A stretch of 64,000 nucleotides of DNA from Rhizobium freirei PRF 81 (GCF_000359745.1 NZ_AQHN01000061.1:186001-250000), one strand, 5' to 3'. Shown: positions 9,720 to 18,557, numbered from the stretch's first letter. Notes: a model not told the origin generated them from the sequence alone. Numbers and translations are program-made.

Positions 9720-11054
9720 ATGCGCGCTGTCGTAGTCGTCCCTGTTTTGAAGCAGGGGCGCTCGGCGCGTTCCGCCCAAGCGGACAGCGCCATCTCCGTT
9801 TCGCGCCCGCCGGAAAGCAGGCTGGAAGAGGCCAAGGGGCTTGCGCTCGCCATCGATCTCGATGTCGTCAACGGTTCTATCGTGCCGATCAACGATCCGC
9901 GCCCGGCAACGCTGCTTGGAACCGGCAAAATCGAGGAAATCCTCGCACTGCTCGACGAGTTCAATGCCGGCCTCGTCATCGTCGATCATCCTTTGACGCC
10001 GGTGCAGCAGCGCAATCTCGAGAAGGCGTGGAACGCCAAGGTCATCGACCGCACCGGCCTCATCCTTGAAATCTTCGGCCGCCGCGCCTCCACCAAGGAA
10101 GGTACGCTGCAGGTCGAGCTTGCGCATCTGAACTATCAGAAGGGCCGCCTGGTTCGCAGCTGGACCCACCTTGAACGCCAGCGCGGCGGTGCAGGCTTCA
10201 TGGGCGGCCCCGGTGAAACGCAGATCGAAGCCGACCGGCGCATGCTGCAGGAGCGGATCATCCGGCTGGAGCGCGAGCTGGAGCAGGTTGTCCGAACTCG
10301 TCAGCTGCATCGCGCCAAGCGCCGCAAGGTGCCGCATCCGATCGTGGCTCTGGTTGGCTATACCAATGCCGGCAAGTCGACGCTGTTCAACCGTATCACC
10401 GGCGCCGGCGTTCTCGCTGAAGACATGCTGTTTGCAACGCTCGACCCGACGCTGCGCCGCATGAAGCTGCCGCATGGCCGCACCGTCATTCTCTCCGATA
10501 CCGTCGGCTTCATTTCCGACCTTCCGACTCACCTTGTGGCGGCGTTTCGTGCGACATTGGAAGAGGTTCTGGAAGCCGACCTCATCCTGCATGTGCGCGA
10601 TCTCTCGGATGATGACAATCAGGCCCAGAGCGCCGATGTCATGCGCATTCTCGGCGATCTCGGCATCGGCGAAGCCGAAGGCGCTGAGCGCATTCTCGAG
10701 GTCTGGAACAAGATCGACCGTCTGGAGCCGGAGGCGCACGACGCCATCGTGCAGAAGGCGTCGACGGCTGAGAACGTCATTGCCGTTTCGGCCATAAGCG
10801 GCGAGGGCGTCGATCGCCTGATGGGGGAAATCAGCCGACGCCTTTCCGGCGTGCTGACGGAAACGACGATCACGCTGCCGGTGGAAAAGCTGGCGCTGCT
10901 GCCCTGGCTCTACAATCACGCCATCGTCGATAACCGCGAGGACAATGAGGACGGCACGGTTACGCTCGATGTCCGCCTGACGGAGACCGAGGCGAGTGAA
11001 CTGGAACGGCGTATGGGCAATGGCCCGAAGCCGCAGCGCGAGGACTGGGAATAA
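9720..11054 (+). CDS. hflX: GTPase HflX
   Basis: 444-residue ribosome-associated GTPase that rescues or splits stalled ribosomes. An N-terminal HflX domain includes DHPLTPVQQRNLEKAW and GGPGETQIEADRRML. A coiled linker (about 165-195) precedes the G domain: G1 GYTNAGKSTL, G3 DTVGFI, G4 NKID, G5 SAISGEG. It follows hfq by 78 bases. The frame is open back to the hfq stop with no ATG, so the ATG at 9720 is the first conventional start; a non-ATG start upstream cannot be excluded. It is followed by a repeat element (11058-11115) and the convergent mazG. Confidence 0.95.
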   Translation: MRAVVVVPVLKQGRSARSAQADSAISVSRPPESRLEEAKGLALAIDLDVVNGSIVPINDPRPATLLGTGKIEEILALLDEFNAGLVIVDHPLTPVQQRNLEKAWNAKVIDRTGLILEIFGRRASTKEGTLQVELAHLNYQKGRLVRSWTHLERQRGGAGFMGGPGETQIEADRRMLQERIIRLERELEQVVRTRQLHRAKRRKVPHPIVALVGYTNAGKSTLFNRITGAGVLAEDMLFATLDPTLRRMKLPHGRTVILSDTVGFISDLPTHLVAAFRATLEEVLEADLILHVRDLSDDDNQAQSADVMRILGDLGIGEAEGAERILEVWNKIDRLEPEAHDAIVQKASTAENVIAVSAISGEGVDRLMGEISRRLSGVLTETTITLPVEKLALLPWLYNHAIVDNREDNEDGTVTLDVRLTETEASELERRMGNGPKPQREDWE

Positions 11055-11057
11055 ATC

Positions 11058-11115
11058 ACTTCCAGGAAAAGTGCGCAGCGGTTTTCCGTCCGGAATGCGA
11101 GAAGAAAAGCTCTAA
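11058..11115. repeat. Rhizobial intergenic repeat, copy 1
   Basis: About 40 bases (TTCCAGGAAAAGTGCGCAGC, then GGTTTTCCGTCCGGAATGCG) recur in inverse orientation at about 41862-41902 with near-perfect identity. This copy sits between the convergent hflX and mazG stops. The location and mosaic composition resemble rhizobial intergenic mosaic elements (RIME-like); that name is inference. Confidence 0.6.
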
Positions 11116-11121
11116 GCGGCT

Positions 11122-11970
11122 TTACGCCGTCCTGACGCCCGTCAGCTGCCGTTCGATAGCCTTGGCCGACTGCCAGATCTCCTCCATCCGCTCCAGCGAG
11201 GCGCCCTCGAGTGTCTCGCCTTCAGCTTCGAGCGTCGTCTCGATGTGATGGAAGCGGCGGCGGAACTTCGTGTTCGTGCCGCGCAGGGCCTGCTCAGGAT
11301 CGGTATTCACATGACGACCGATATTGACGACGGCAAAGATCAGGTCGCCGAGTTCGTCGCTGACCTTGGCCTTATCGCCGCTTGCAAGCGCTGCCCGCAA
11401 TTCGCCGATCTCCTCTTCGATCTTGTCGAGGATCGGCTCCGGTGCAGACCAGTCGAAGCCGACTTTGGCGGCCCGCTCTTGAAGCTTCAATGCTTCCGTC
11501 AGGGCAGGGAAACTCCGCTGCACCGAGCCCAGGTAGCCGGCCTTGAAATCTTCGACAATGCCGCTCTTGTGCCGGCGTTCGGCCCGCTCGCGCTTCTCTT
11601 CGGCCTTGATCCGATCCCATTGCAGCGTCACCGCATCCTCGGTCTTGGCGTCCGAGACCGCAAAGACATGCGGATGACGGCGGATCATCTTGCGGGTGAT
11701 GGCATGCACGACGTCGCCGAAGGAAAAGGCTCCGGCCTCCTCGGCGATCCGCGCATGGAACACGACCTGAAGCAGGAGATCGCCGAGCTCGTCGCAAAGA
11801 TCGTCCGTATCCTTGCGCTCGATCGCGTCCGCGACCTCATAGGCCTCTTCGATCGTATAGGGCTTGATGGTTTCGAAGGTCTGGACGATATCCCAGGGGC
11901 AGCCGCTCTCGGGGTTTCGCAGCGCCGCCATGATGTCGATCAGGCCGGAAATGTCTCGCGATGCTTCCAT
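11122..11970 (-). CDS. mazG: Nucleoside triphosphate pyrophosphohydrolase MazG
   Basis: 282-residue house-cleaning enzyme that hydrolyses (d)NTPs to NMP and pyrophosphate. Two MazG domains are visible. The N-terminal one has the metal-binding helices YTIEEAYEVADAIE and DDLCDELGDLLLQVVFHA. The C-terminal one has KIEEEIGELRAAL and KVSDELGDLIFAVVN. The N terminus reads MEASRDISGLIDIMAALRNP, and CPWDIVQTF is the usual family signature. Start at 11970 has GAGG about six bases upstream; longer open sequence upstream overlaps the preceding gene and is not used. It lies 23 bases downstream of the deaminase gene on the same strand, so the two are probably co-transcribed. Gene order hfq-hflX-mazG is common in rhizobia. 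Confidence 0.95.
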   Translation of the reverse strand: MEASRDISGLIDIMAALRNPESGCPWDIVQTFETIKPYTIEEAYEVADAIERKDTDDLCDELGDLLLQVVFHARIAEEAGAFSFGDVVHAITRKMIRRHPHVFAVSDAKTEDAVTLQWDRIKAEEKRERAERRHKSGIVEDFKAGYLGSVQRSFPALTEALKLQERAAKVGFDWSAPEPILDKIEEEIGELRAALASGDKAKVSDELGDLIFAVVNIGRHVNTDPEQALRGTNTKFRRRFHHIETTLEAEGETLEGASLERMEEIWQSAKAIERQLTGVRTA

Positions 11971-11993
11971 CGTTGCCTCGGGTCTTGCTGAAC

Positions 11994-12581
11994 TCAATTC
12001 AGGGGGATGTCGTTGTCGCTCTTCGACGCCTGGTAGCTGTCGGACAGTCCGGCATAGGCTGCCTTGATGCGCGCCGTCTGCTCCTTCAGCACGCCTTTGC
12101 GCGGCTCCGCTTCCGTCACCACAAGATCGGAGATGGCAAAGCTGTTCCAGAACGCATTCTGCCTCTTGTAGCCGCCCGGCTCCAGGCCGAAAACTTCCTT
12201 CAGGATCTTGAGATCGTGCGGAATGGCGAAGGCGTCCCGAGAATCTTCGTGGCTGAAGAAATAGTAGAAATTGTCGAAACCGGCCCAGGTGATGGCCGAC
12301 ATGCACATGGTGCAGGGTTCGTGGGTCGACAGGAAGATCAGATCCTTGGTCGCCGGCTTCTCTCCCAGTTCGTAGAAGCGCTTCAGCGCATGCACTTCCC
12401 CGTGCCAGAGCGGATTTTCCAGCTCGTTGTTCGTCTCGGCGATAACGAGCGAAAGGTCGGATTTGCGCAAAATGGCAGCACCGAAAACCTTGTTGCCGGC
12501 CGCTACGCCCTTGCGGGTCAGCGGCAGGATGTCGTGCTCCACGACATCGAGAAGGCGGGCTGCGATGGTATTGTCAGACAA
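11994..12581 (-). CDS. Nucleoside/cytidine-type deaminase family protein
   Basis: 195-residue zinc-dependent deaminase. Zinc ligands and the catalytic glutamate appear as HGEVHAL and STHEPCTMCMSAI (H-x-E and P-C-x-x-C). The substrate cannot be read from the sequence; guanine, cytosine and tRNA-adenosine deaminases share this fold. Start: TTG at 12581, giving LSDNTIAARLLDVVEHD (initiator Met), with GGAG eight bases upstream. A longer open frame to 12698 begins with an unlikely Cys/Arg-rich sequence. The C-terminal ~60 residues (after GGYKRQNAFWNSF) extend beyond the core domain. It probably forms an operon with mazG and is divergent from cysG. Confidence 0.8.
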   Translation of the reverse strand: MSDNTIAARLLDVVEHDILPLTRKGVAAGNKVFGAAILRKSDLSLVIAETNNELENPLWHGEVHALKRFYELGEKPATKDLIFLSTHEPCTMCMSAITWAGFDNFYYFFSHEDSRDAFAIPHDLKILKEVFGLEPGGYKRQNAFWNSFAISDLVVTEAEPRKGVLKEQTARIKAAYAGLSDSYQASKSDNDIPLN

Positions 12582-12868
12582 GGATTTGCTCCGAAGATTT
12601 GGCGCCAGTCTACCGGGATTGCCAATGCGGCGGAATGCGCAAATGACGTATGGACCAAGTTTGTCACAGGCAATAAAATTGCGGCAGCTGTAAGTCAATG
12701 ATAAAAGTCTATAGATTTCCTGTATTTAACCTAATCTGCTCGTCTGGTGAGTTTTGCTCAAATCCCTGCCATGTCGAGCAAAAGAATACGGACTCATCGA
12801 AGCATTAGAATTTCTGTTTCTTCAATCTGTTGACCGCTACGGCGATATTCGGTGCATCTTGAACTGGA

Positions 12869-14311
12869 ATGACGATGCCTCCCAGGACTGAACAGCTTTC
12901 GGTATTTCCCGCCTTCTTCCGTATCGACGGAAGGATTGCGGCCGTTTTTGGCGATGGCGACGAAGCCTTCGCCAAAGCGCGATTGCTGATGAACACGCAG
13001 GCGAAAATCGTTGCTTACGTACAGGCGCCCGAGGCTGACTATCATGCATTCCTTATCGCCAATCGTATCGAGATGGTGCGGGGTGATTTCTCAGTCGCCC
13101 AGGTCCAGGGTGCGACGCTTGTCTTCGCCGCCACCGGCGACGCCGAGACGGATCGGCGGATTGTCGATGCGGCCCGCACGGAGCGAATTCCAGCAAACGC
13201 TGTCGATCAGCCCGATTATTGCGATTTCTATACGCCGGCTCTCGTCAATCGCGCCCCTGTGGCCGTTGCCATCGGCACCGAGGGTGCGGGTCCCGTACTG
13301 GCGCAGATGATCCGTGCGCAGATCGACCAAATGCTGTCGCCTTCGCTCGGCAAGCTGGCGGATTTGGCGACGCGCTTCCGCAGGCCGGTCGAGCATCTCG
13401 TGCCGCGCGGTGTCGCGCGCCGTGTCTTCTGGCGTCGCTTCTTTTCCGGGCCGGTTGCTGACGCCGTCAACGCCGGCTATCTGCCTCAAGCGCAGCAGGC
13501 GGCTGATGAGCTGTTGCGATCGGCACGCGAAGTCGAAGGCCGGGTATGGCTTGTGGGCGCCGGTCCGGGCGCTGAAGATTTGCTGACGTTGCGCGCGCAC
13601 CGTGTGATGATGGAAGCCGATGTCATCGTGTATGACGCCCTGGTGCCGCAGGCGATCGTCGATATGGGGCGGCGCGATGCCGAGCGCCTGTCAGTCGGCA
13701 AGCGCAAGGGATGCCATAGCAAGTCGCAGGAAGAGATCAACGATCTGCTGGTTCAGCTCGGCCGTGAAGGCAAGCGTGTCGTACGGCTGAAGTCGGGTGA
13801 TCCGCTGGTCTATGGGCGCGCGGGCGAGGAAATGGCAGCTCTGCGTGCCGCCGGTATTGGCTATGAGATCGTTCCCGGCATCACATCCGCTTTCGCCGCT
13901 GCCGCCGACTTCGAATTGCCGCTGACGCTGCGCGGCGTCGCTTCGTCGCTGGTCTTCACGACGGGGCATGATCTGACCGGCGATGTGCTGCCGGATTGGG
14001 CGAGCCTTGCCGTATCCGGTGCGACGATCGCCGTCTATATGGGGCGTACGGTTGCTGCTTCCGTCGCCGGTCGGCTGATGCAAGCCGGCCTGCCGCCCGA
14101 GACAACCGTTGCCATCATCGAGAATGCCAGCCGTCGCGACCGTCGCCTGATGCACGGTATATTGCGGGACCTGCCTGACCTCGAGCATCATGATGAATTG
14201 AGCGGGCCGGTCATGGTCATCATCGGCGATGCCGTCGCCGGTGCGAATTTCGAACAATCCGAGCCGCTGGTCCGTCGAGAGACCGTTGCTCAAGACTATG
14301 CAAGGAGCTGA
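12869..14311 (+). CDS. cysG: Siroheme synthase CysG
   Basis: 480-residue multifunctional enzyme converting uroporphyrinogen III to siroheme. The N-terminal third is the precorrin-2 dehydrogenase/ferrochelatase module (Rossmann-type RIAAVFGDGDEAFAKARLL). From about residue 225 the SAM-dependent uroporphyrinogen III methyltransferase follows: VWLVGAGPGAEDLLTLRAHR, ADVIVYDALV, SVGKRKG, RLKSGDPLVYGRAGEE and PGITSAFAAAA. ATG codons at 12869 and 12875 are both possible. Siroheme is the cofactor of CysI two genes downstream, and the order cysG-DUF2849-cysI-DUF934-fpr forms one unit. The next gene starts four bases after the stop. Confidence 0.94.
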   Translation: MTMPPRTEQLSVFPAFFRIDGRIAAVFGDGDEAFAKARLLMNTQAKIVAYVQAPEADYHAFLIANRIEMVRGDFSVAQVQGATLVFAATGDAETDRRIVDAARTERIPANAVDQPDYCDFYTPALVNRAPVAVAIGTEGAGPVLAQMIRAQIDQMLSPSLGKLADLATRFRRPVEHLVPRGVARRVFWRRFFSGPVADAVNAGYLPQAQQAADELLRSAREVEGRVWLVGAGPGAEDLLTLRAHRVMMEADVIVYDALVPQAIVDMGRRDAERLSVGKRKGCHSKSQEEINDLLVQLGREGKRVVRLKSGDPLVYGRAGEEMAALRAAGIGYEIVPGITSAFAAAADFELPLTLRGVASSLVFTTGHDLTGDVLPDWASLAVSGATIAVYMGRTVAASVAGRLMQAGLPPETTVAIIENASRRDRRLMHGILRDLPDLEHHDELSGPVMVIIGDAVAGANFEQSEPLVRRETVAQDYARS

Positions 14312-14314
14312 TTG

Positions 14315-14629
14315 ATGGTCGACAAGGTTCTGACCGCAAACCGGCTTACCGATGGCGTCGCCGTTTGGCTGAACGCGAACGGTGAGTGGGCGACATCGCT
14401 GCAGGACGCCCTGGTTGCGCGTCATGCCGAAGCCGAGGCTTCGTTGGAAGCGATCGGCAAGCAGGCCTATGCCGACAACAAGGTCGTCGATGTCAACCTG
14501 ATCGACGTTCGCGAAACCGATGGCAAGCTCTGGCCGTTGCGCCTGCGCGAGCGTATTCGTGCCGAAGGCCCCACGATGGAATATGCACCGGGTTACGCCG
14601 CGGCCGATCCCGAATTCATTGCAGTCTGA
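14315..14629 (+). CDS. DUF2849 domain protein of the sulfite-reduction operon
   Basis: 104-residue soluble protein of unknown biochemical function. The sequence MVDKVLTANRLTDGVAVWLN, with a central EAIGKQAYADNKVVDVNLIDV and a C-terminal GPTMEYAPGYA, matches what I know of the DUF2849 family, whose members sit beside sulfite/nitrite reductase genes in alphaproteobacteria. ATG at 14315 has GGAG at 14304-14307; a TTG immediately before it is not needed. It is sandwiched between cysG and cysI with four- and 17-base gaps, which points to a role in siroheme-enzyme maturation or electron delivery, but this is inferred from context only. Confidence 0.85.
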   Translation: MVDKVLTANRLTDGVAVWLNANGEWATSLQDALVARHAEAEASLEAIGKQAYADNKVVDVNLIDVRETDGKLWPLRLRERIRAEGPTMEYAPGYAAADPEFIAV

Positions 14630-14646
14630 GAAGTCCCGAGGAAATC

Positions 14647-16323
14647 ATGTATCGTTACGACGAATTCGACCACGCCTTTGTTGCGGAACGTGTCGCACAG
14701 TTCCGCGATCAGGTGGAGCGACGCCTCTCGGGTGAGCTTTCGGAAGATGCCTTCAAGCCGCTGCGCCTGATGAACGGCGTTTATCTGCAGCTGCATGCCT
14801 ATATGCTGCGCATCGCCATTCCCTATGGCACGCTGAGCTCGCGCCAGATGCGCATGCTCGCGCACGTCGCCCGCACCTATGACCGCGGTTATGGCCACTT
14901 CACGACGCGCCAGAACCTGCAGTTCAACTGGCCGAAGCTGTCCGAGATGCCTGACGCGCTGGCTGACCTTGCTTCCGTAGAGATGCATGCGATCCAGACC
15001 TCGGGCAACTGCATTCGCAACGTGACTGCCGATCACTTCGCCGGCGCTGCGGCCGACGAAGTCGCCGATCCCAGACCCTATGCCGAAATTCTGCGGCAAT
15101 GGTCATCGGTCCATCCGGAGTTCTCGTTCCTGCCGCGCAAATTCAAGATCGCCGTCACCGGCGCCGAGCGCGACCGCGCCGCGATCCAGGTGCATGACAT
15201 CGGCCTGCATCTGAAAAAGAACGACAAAGGCGAGATCGGCTTTGCCGTTTACGTCGGGGGCGGGCAGGGCCGTACGCCGCTGGTTGCCAAGCTGATCCGC
15301 GATTTCCTGCCGGAAGAAGATCTTCTCTCCTACACGACCGCGATCATGCGCGTTTACAATCTGCATGGCCGCCGGGACAACAAGTACAAGGCGCGTATCA
15401 AGATCCTGGTTCATGAAATCGGTGCCGAGGAACTGGCGCGTCAGGTCGAAGTCGAGTTCGACAAGCTCAAGGACACCGAGCTGAAGCTGCCGGAAGCCGA
15501 CGTTCAGGCGATTTCTGCCTATTTTGCGCCGCCGGCGCTGCCAGAGCGGGCCGAGGGCTGGGAAAGCCTTGCGCGCTGGAAAAAGGCCGATCCGGCCTTC
15601 GCGCGCTGGGTGCGGCAGAATGTGCAGCCGCACAAGAACCCCGACTACGGCATGGTCACGATTTCGCTGAAGCCGATCGGCGGCATTCCGGGCGACGCTA
15701 CCGATGTGCAGATGGATGCCGTGGCCGACATCGCTGAGGAATATGCCTTCGATGAAATCCGCGTGAGCCACGAGCAGAACCTCATCCTGCCGCATGTGGC
15801 GCTCGCCGATCTCGAAGCGGTTTATCGCGGCCTAGTTGCCATTGGCCTCGAAACGGCGAACGCCGGCCTGATCACCGATATCATTGCCTGTCCTGGCCTC
15901 GATTATTGCGCCCTTGCCAATGCGCGCTCGATTCCGGTTGCGCAGGAGATTTCCACGCGCTTCGGTTCGCCCGAGCGTCAGGCTGAAATCGGCGAGCTGA
16001 AGATCAAGATCTCAGGCTGCATCAACGCCTGCGGTCACCACCATGTCGGCCATATTGGTTTGCTGGGCGTGGAGAAGAAGGGCGCCGAGCTCTATCAGAT
16101 CACGCTCGGCGGTTCAGGCGATGAGCATACCTCGATCGGCGAGATCATCGGCCGCGGTTTCGAGCCTGATAAGGTCACCGATGCCATCGAGACCATCGTC
16201 GATACTTACCTCGGCTTGCGTCTGGATCCCTCCGAGATTTTCCTCGATGCCTACCGCCGTGTCGGACCGCAGCCTTTCAAGGAAGCGCTCTATGGCTCGT
16301 CTTCGGCAGCAGAAGCGGCGTAA
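14647..16323 (+). CDS. cysI: Sulfite reductase hemoprotein subunit (CysI; nitrite/sulfite reductase family)
   Basis: 558-residue siroheme/4Fe-4S enzyme reducing sulfite to sulfide for cysteine synthesis. The cluster/siroheme ligands are Cys415 and Cys421 (ACPGLDYCALAN) and Cys458 and Cys462 (SGCINACGHHHVGHIG), the standard CX5C...CX3C pattern. Two NIR/SIR ferredoxin-like half domains and the conserved TTRQNLQFNW, GNCIRNVT and SHEQNLILP segments are present. There is no NADPH-flavoprotein cysJ gene nearby, so electrons probably come from ferredoxin via Fpr (17080-17892). Nitrite reduction is an alternative activity, but the cysG/DUF2849/DUF934 context favours assimilatory sulfite reduction. 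Confidence 0.93.
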   Translation: MYRYDEFDHAFVAERVAQFRDQVERRLSGELSEDAFKPLRLMNGVYLQLHAYMLRIAIPYGTLSSRQMRMLAHVARTYDRGYGHFTTRQNLQFNWPKLSEMPDALADLASVEMHAIQTSGNCIRNVTADHFAGAAADEVADPRPYAEILRQWSSVHPEFSFLPRKFKIAVTGAERDRAAIQVHDIGLHLKKNDKGEIGFAVYVGGGQGRTPLVAKLIRDFLPEEDLLSYTTAIMRVYNLHGRRDNKYKARIKILVHEIGAEELARQVEVEFDKLKDTELKLPEADVQAISAYFAPPALPERAEGWESLARWKKADPAFARWVRQNVQPHKNPDYGMVTISLKPIGGIPGDATDVQMDAVADIAEEYAFDEIRVSHEQNLILPHVALADLEAVYRGLVAIGLETANAGLITDIIACPGLDYCALANARSIPVAQEISTRFGSPERQAEIGELKIKISGCINACGHHHVGHIGLLGVEKKGAELYQITLGGSGDEHTSIGEIIGRGFEPDKVTDAIETIVDTYLGLRLDPSEIFLDAYRRVGPQPFKEALYGSSSAAEAA

Positions 16324-16329
16324 GGGGAA

Positions 16330-16848
16330 ATGAGCATGACGAAGATTTGGCGGGAAATCGGTTTTGTCGAAAACGATCCATGGATGATCGAGACGGATGA
16401 GGTGAAGGTGACGGAAACGCAAAAGCCGTTGCTTGGCCTCGATGCCCTGATCGCAAAGGCGGAAGACAGCAACGAGCTTGGCCTTGGTGTCGTCATAAAG
16501 CCGGCAGACGATGTTACCAAGCTTCAGCCTTACCTTGATCGCCTTGCGATCGTTGCGGTTGCGTTTCCGGCCTTCAACGACGGCCGTGCCTTCAGCCATG
16601 CTTCGCTGCTCCGCCAGCGCCTCGGTTATACGAGCGAGTTGCGGGCCGTCGGGGATGTGCTGATCGATCAGATTCCGTTGATGCTGCGCGTCGGCATCGA
16701 CAGTTTCGCGGTCACCAATGAAACGGCATTGAAGCGGCTGTCGGAAAATCGGCTACCAGGTATTCCGCACTATTATCAGCCAACCGCGCGGCCTGCCGAA
16801 GCCGGGCAGGCCTATAGCTGGCGACGGCTGCCGGCAAAGTCGGCTTGA
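16330..16848 (+). CDS. DUF934 domain protein of the sulfite-reduction operon
   Basis: 172-residue soluble protein, function unknown. The central segment VAVAFPAFNDGRAFSHASLLRQRLGYTSELRAVGDVLIDQ is characteristic of DUF934, a family consistently linked with cysI. The C terminus ends with SWRRLPAKSA. ATG codons at 16330 and 16336 are possible; a GGGG stretch at 16324-16327 fits the second better. It begins six bases after the cysI stop. A tyrosine/arginine-rich tail (IPHYYQPTARPA) might contact siroheme or a partner protein, but nothing in the sequence proves a role. Confidence 0.87.
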   Translation: MSMTKIWREIGFVENDPWMIETDEVKVTETQKPLLGLDALIAKAEDSNELGLGVVIKPADDVTKLQPYLDRLAIVAVAFPAFNDGRAFSHASLLRQRLGYTSELRAVGDVLIDQIPLMLRVGIDSFAVTNETALKRLSENRLPGIPHYYQPTARPAEAGQAYSWRRLPAKSA

Positions 16849-16940
16849 TTTCTGCAGGCTTGGGATTGCGGCGATTTGACAGTGTCGGATTGCCGTATTT
16901 GGGCCTCTCGATAAATGTAATGTCGGCGATCTGGAATCTT

Positions 16941-16964
16941 GACTGAAGTATACGTATTTCAGTC
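16941..16964. promoter_or_regulatory. Inverted repeat upstream of fpr (candidate operator)
   Basis: GACTGAA-N10-TTCAGTC is a perfect 7-base inverted repeat in the 231-base gap before fpr, with ATACGTAT in its centre. A TATAAT-like hexamer lies at 17010-17015, about 50 bases downstream. The arrangement suggests binding by a dimeric regulator, possibly one of redox or sulfur response; its identity is unknown. Confidence 0.4.
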
Positions 16965-17079
16965 TCATGCCGCCGGATGGAATGGAATGCCTTCCAAAAC
17001 CGGCTATATTATAATATCAGCATCGCGAAATGAGCCTGCCAGGAAAGACGTGCAAGATTAATACGGGATCCGAGACAGA

Positions 17080-17892
17080 ATGAACGCCCCCGCCAAATCA
17101 GATGAATTTGCTTCAGCAGTCCCAGCCGGCGTTTTCGCCGAGAAGGTGCTGAGCGTCACGCATTATACCGACCGGCTCTTTCGCTTCACGATGACGAGGC
17201 CGCAAGGCTTCCGGTTCCGCTCCGGCGAGTTTGCCATGATCGGCCTGATGGTCGACGGCAAGCCGCTTTATCGCGCCTATTCGATCGCAAGCCCTGCCTG
17301 GGCGGACGAGCTCGAGTTCTTTTCGATCAAGGTGTCGGACGGCCCGCTGACATCGCACCTGCAGAACATCAAGCCGGGCGATGAAGTGCTGATGCGCAAG
17401 AAGCCGACGGGCACGCTGGTCCTCGATGCGCTGACGCCGGGCAGGCGTCTCTACATGTTCTCGACCGGCACCGGCATTGCACCTTTTGCGAGCCTGATCC
17501 GCGATCCCGAGACCTATGAGAAGTTCGAGGAAGTCATTCTCACCCATACGACGCGCGATGTCGCCGAGCTGAAATACGGTTTTGACCTTGTCGAAGAGAT
17601 CCGCAACGACGAACTCCTGAGCGAAGTCGTCGGCGACAAGCTGCGTCATTACGCAACCGTCACCCGCGAGGATTTCCCCTTTACCGGCCGCATTACCGAT
17701 CTCATCGAGAACGGCAAGCTCTTCAGCGATCTTGGCGTACCCGCCCTCGATATCGCCACCGACCGCGGCATGATCTGCGGCTCCTCGGCGATGCTGAAGG
17801 ACACGAAGGATCTGCTCGAAAAGGCCGGTCTCACCGAAGGTGCGAACAGCAAACCGGCCGAATTCGTCATCGAACGCGCCTTTGTCGGCTAG
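17080..17892 (+). CDS. fpr: Ferredoxin--NADP+ reductase
   Basis: 270-residue FAD enzyme of the bacterial FPR class moving electrons between NADPH and ferredoxin or flavodoxin. FAD-binding RAYSIASPAW and the GPLTSHLQNIKPGDEV region precede the NADP-binding FSTGTGIAPFASLIRDPETY, with the family C terminus EFVIERAFVG. It follows DUF934 after 231 bases that hold an inverted repeat and a likely promoter, so it may be both part of the sulfite-reduction cluster and separately induced. Fpr is the obvious electron source for the ferredoxin-type CysI here. A strong terminator follows immediately. Confidence 0.95.
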   Translation: MNAPAKSDEFASAVPAGVFAEKVLSVTHYTDRLFRFTMTRPQGFRFRSGEFAMIGLMVDGKPLYRAYSIASPAWADELEFFSIKVSDGPLTSHLQNIKPGDEVLMRKKPTGTLVLDALTPGRRLYMFSTGTGIAPFASLIRDPETYEKFEEVILTHTTRDVAELKYGFDLVEEIRNDELLSEVVGDKLRHYATVTREDFPFTGRITDLIENGKLFSDLGVPALDIATDRGMICGSSAMLKDTKDLLEKAGLTEGANSKPAEFVIERAFVG

Positions 17893-17909
17893 TCCGATCG
17901 GCATCGGTG

Positions 17910-17943
17910 AAAAAGGCGGTCTCGGCAACGAGGCCGCCTTTTT
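17910..17943 (+). terminator. Intrinsic terminator of fpr
   Basis: Stem AAAAAGGCGG-CTC pairs with GAG-CCGCCTTTTT around loop ggcaac, with a T run at the 3' side. The last base touches the stop codon of the convergent GntR gene. Confidence 0.9.
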
Positions 17944-18557
17944 CATAGCTCGCTCAGGTGGTCGATCAGCGACGCCATGGCAACGCGAGCATTGCTGGCA
18001 TCGCCCTCACGAATGGCTCCGATAGCCCGAATGTGCATCGCTATCGCGCGATCCATGCGCTCAGCGGCTCCAGTGGAATACCATAGCCGGCGCGCATGCG
18101 TTTGCACCGGCCCGAGAGCCGAGGTGATGAAGTTGTTGGGGCAGGCGTCTTCCAGGATCTCGTCGAATGTCTTGTCGGCGGCAAAGAAGCCGGGCAGGTC
18201 GCCCGTTACCGCGCAGTCGGCCATTACGCGCGCGCATTGCTGCAACTGGTCCCGTTGCCGCTCGTCGGCATGAACGGCAGCGAGTGCGGCCGCGATGGGT
18301 TCCAGCTCTCGTCTCACCTGCATGACATGCCGATGATCGTCGGGGCGAATCTCCGCGATCTGCAGACCTACGCGCGGCCGCACATAGATCAGTCCCTGCC
18401 AGGCAAGCTTCTGGATCGCCTCGCGTACGGGAGTTCGCCCTTGGCCGGCCAACTCGATCAGCTGCTTTTCGGTAACGAGCGCGCCAGGCTCAAGGGTAAG
18501 CGTCACGATCTGATGCTCAAGCGCCAGATAAGCGAGATGGCTAAGCGAATTCTGCAT
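17943..18557 (-). CDS. GntR-family transcriptional regulator (FCD type)
   Basis: 204-residue regulator. The N-terminal winged helix-turn-helix contains LVTEKQLIELAGQGRTPVREAIQKLAWQGLI, the GntR signature. The C-terminal FCD-like ligand domain has the expected metal-ligand pattern (D and H residues in AADKTFDEILEDA and RAIAMHIRAIGAI). The ligand is not deducible. It is not adjacent to an obvious target operon: fpr converges on it, and the upstream gene (18742-18948) encodes a 68-residue protein on the same strand. A perfect 14-base palindrome at 18622-18635, about 65 bases upstream of the start, is a good candidate for its own operator. Confidence 0.85.
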   Translation of the reverse strand: MQNSLSHLAYLALEHQIVTLTLEPGALVTEKQLIELAGQGRTPVREAIQKLAWQGLIYVRPRVGLQIAEIRPDDHRHVMQVRRELEPIAAALAAVHADERQRDQLQQCARVMADCAVTGDLPGFFAADKTFDEILEDACPNNFITSALGPVQTHARRLWYSTGAAERMDRAIAMHIRAIGAIREGDASNARVAMASLIDHLSEL

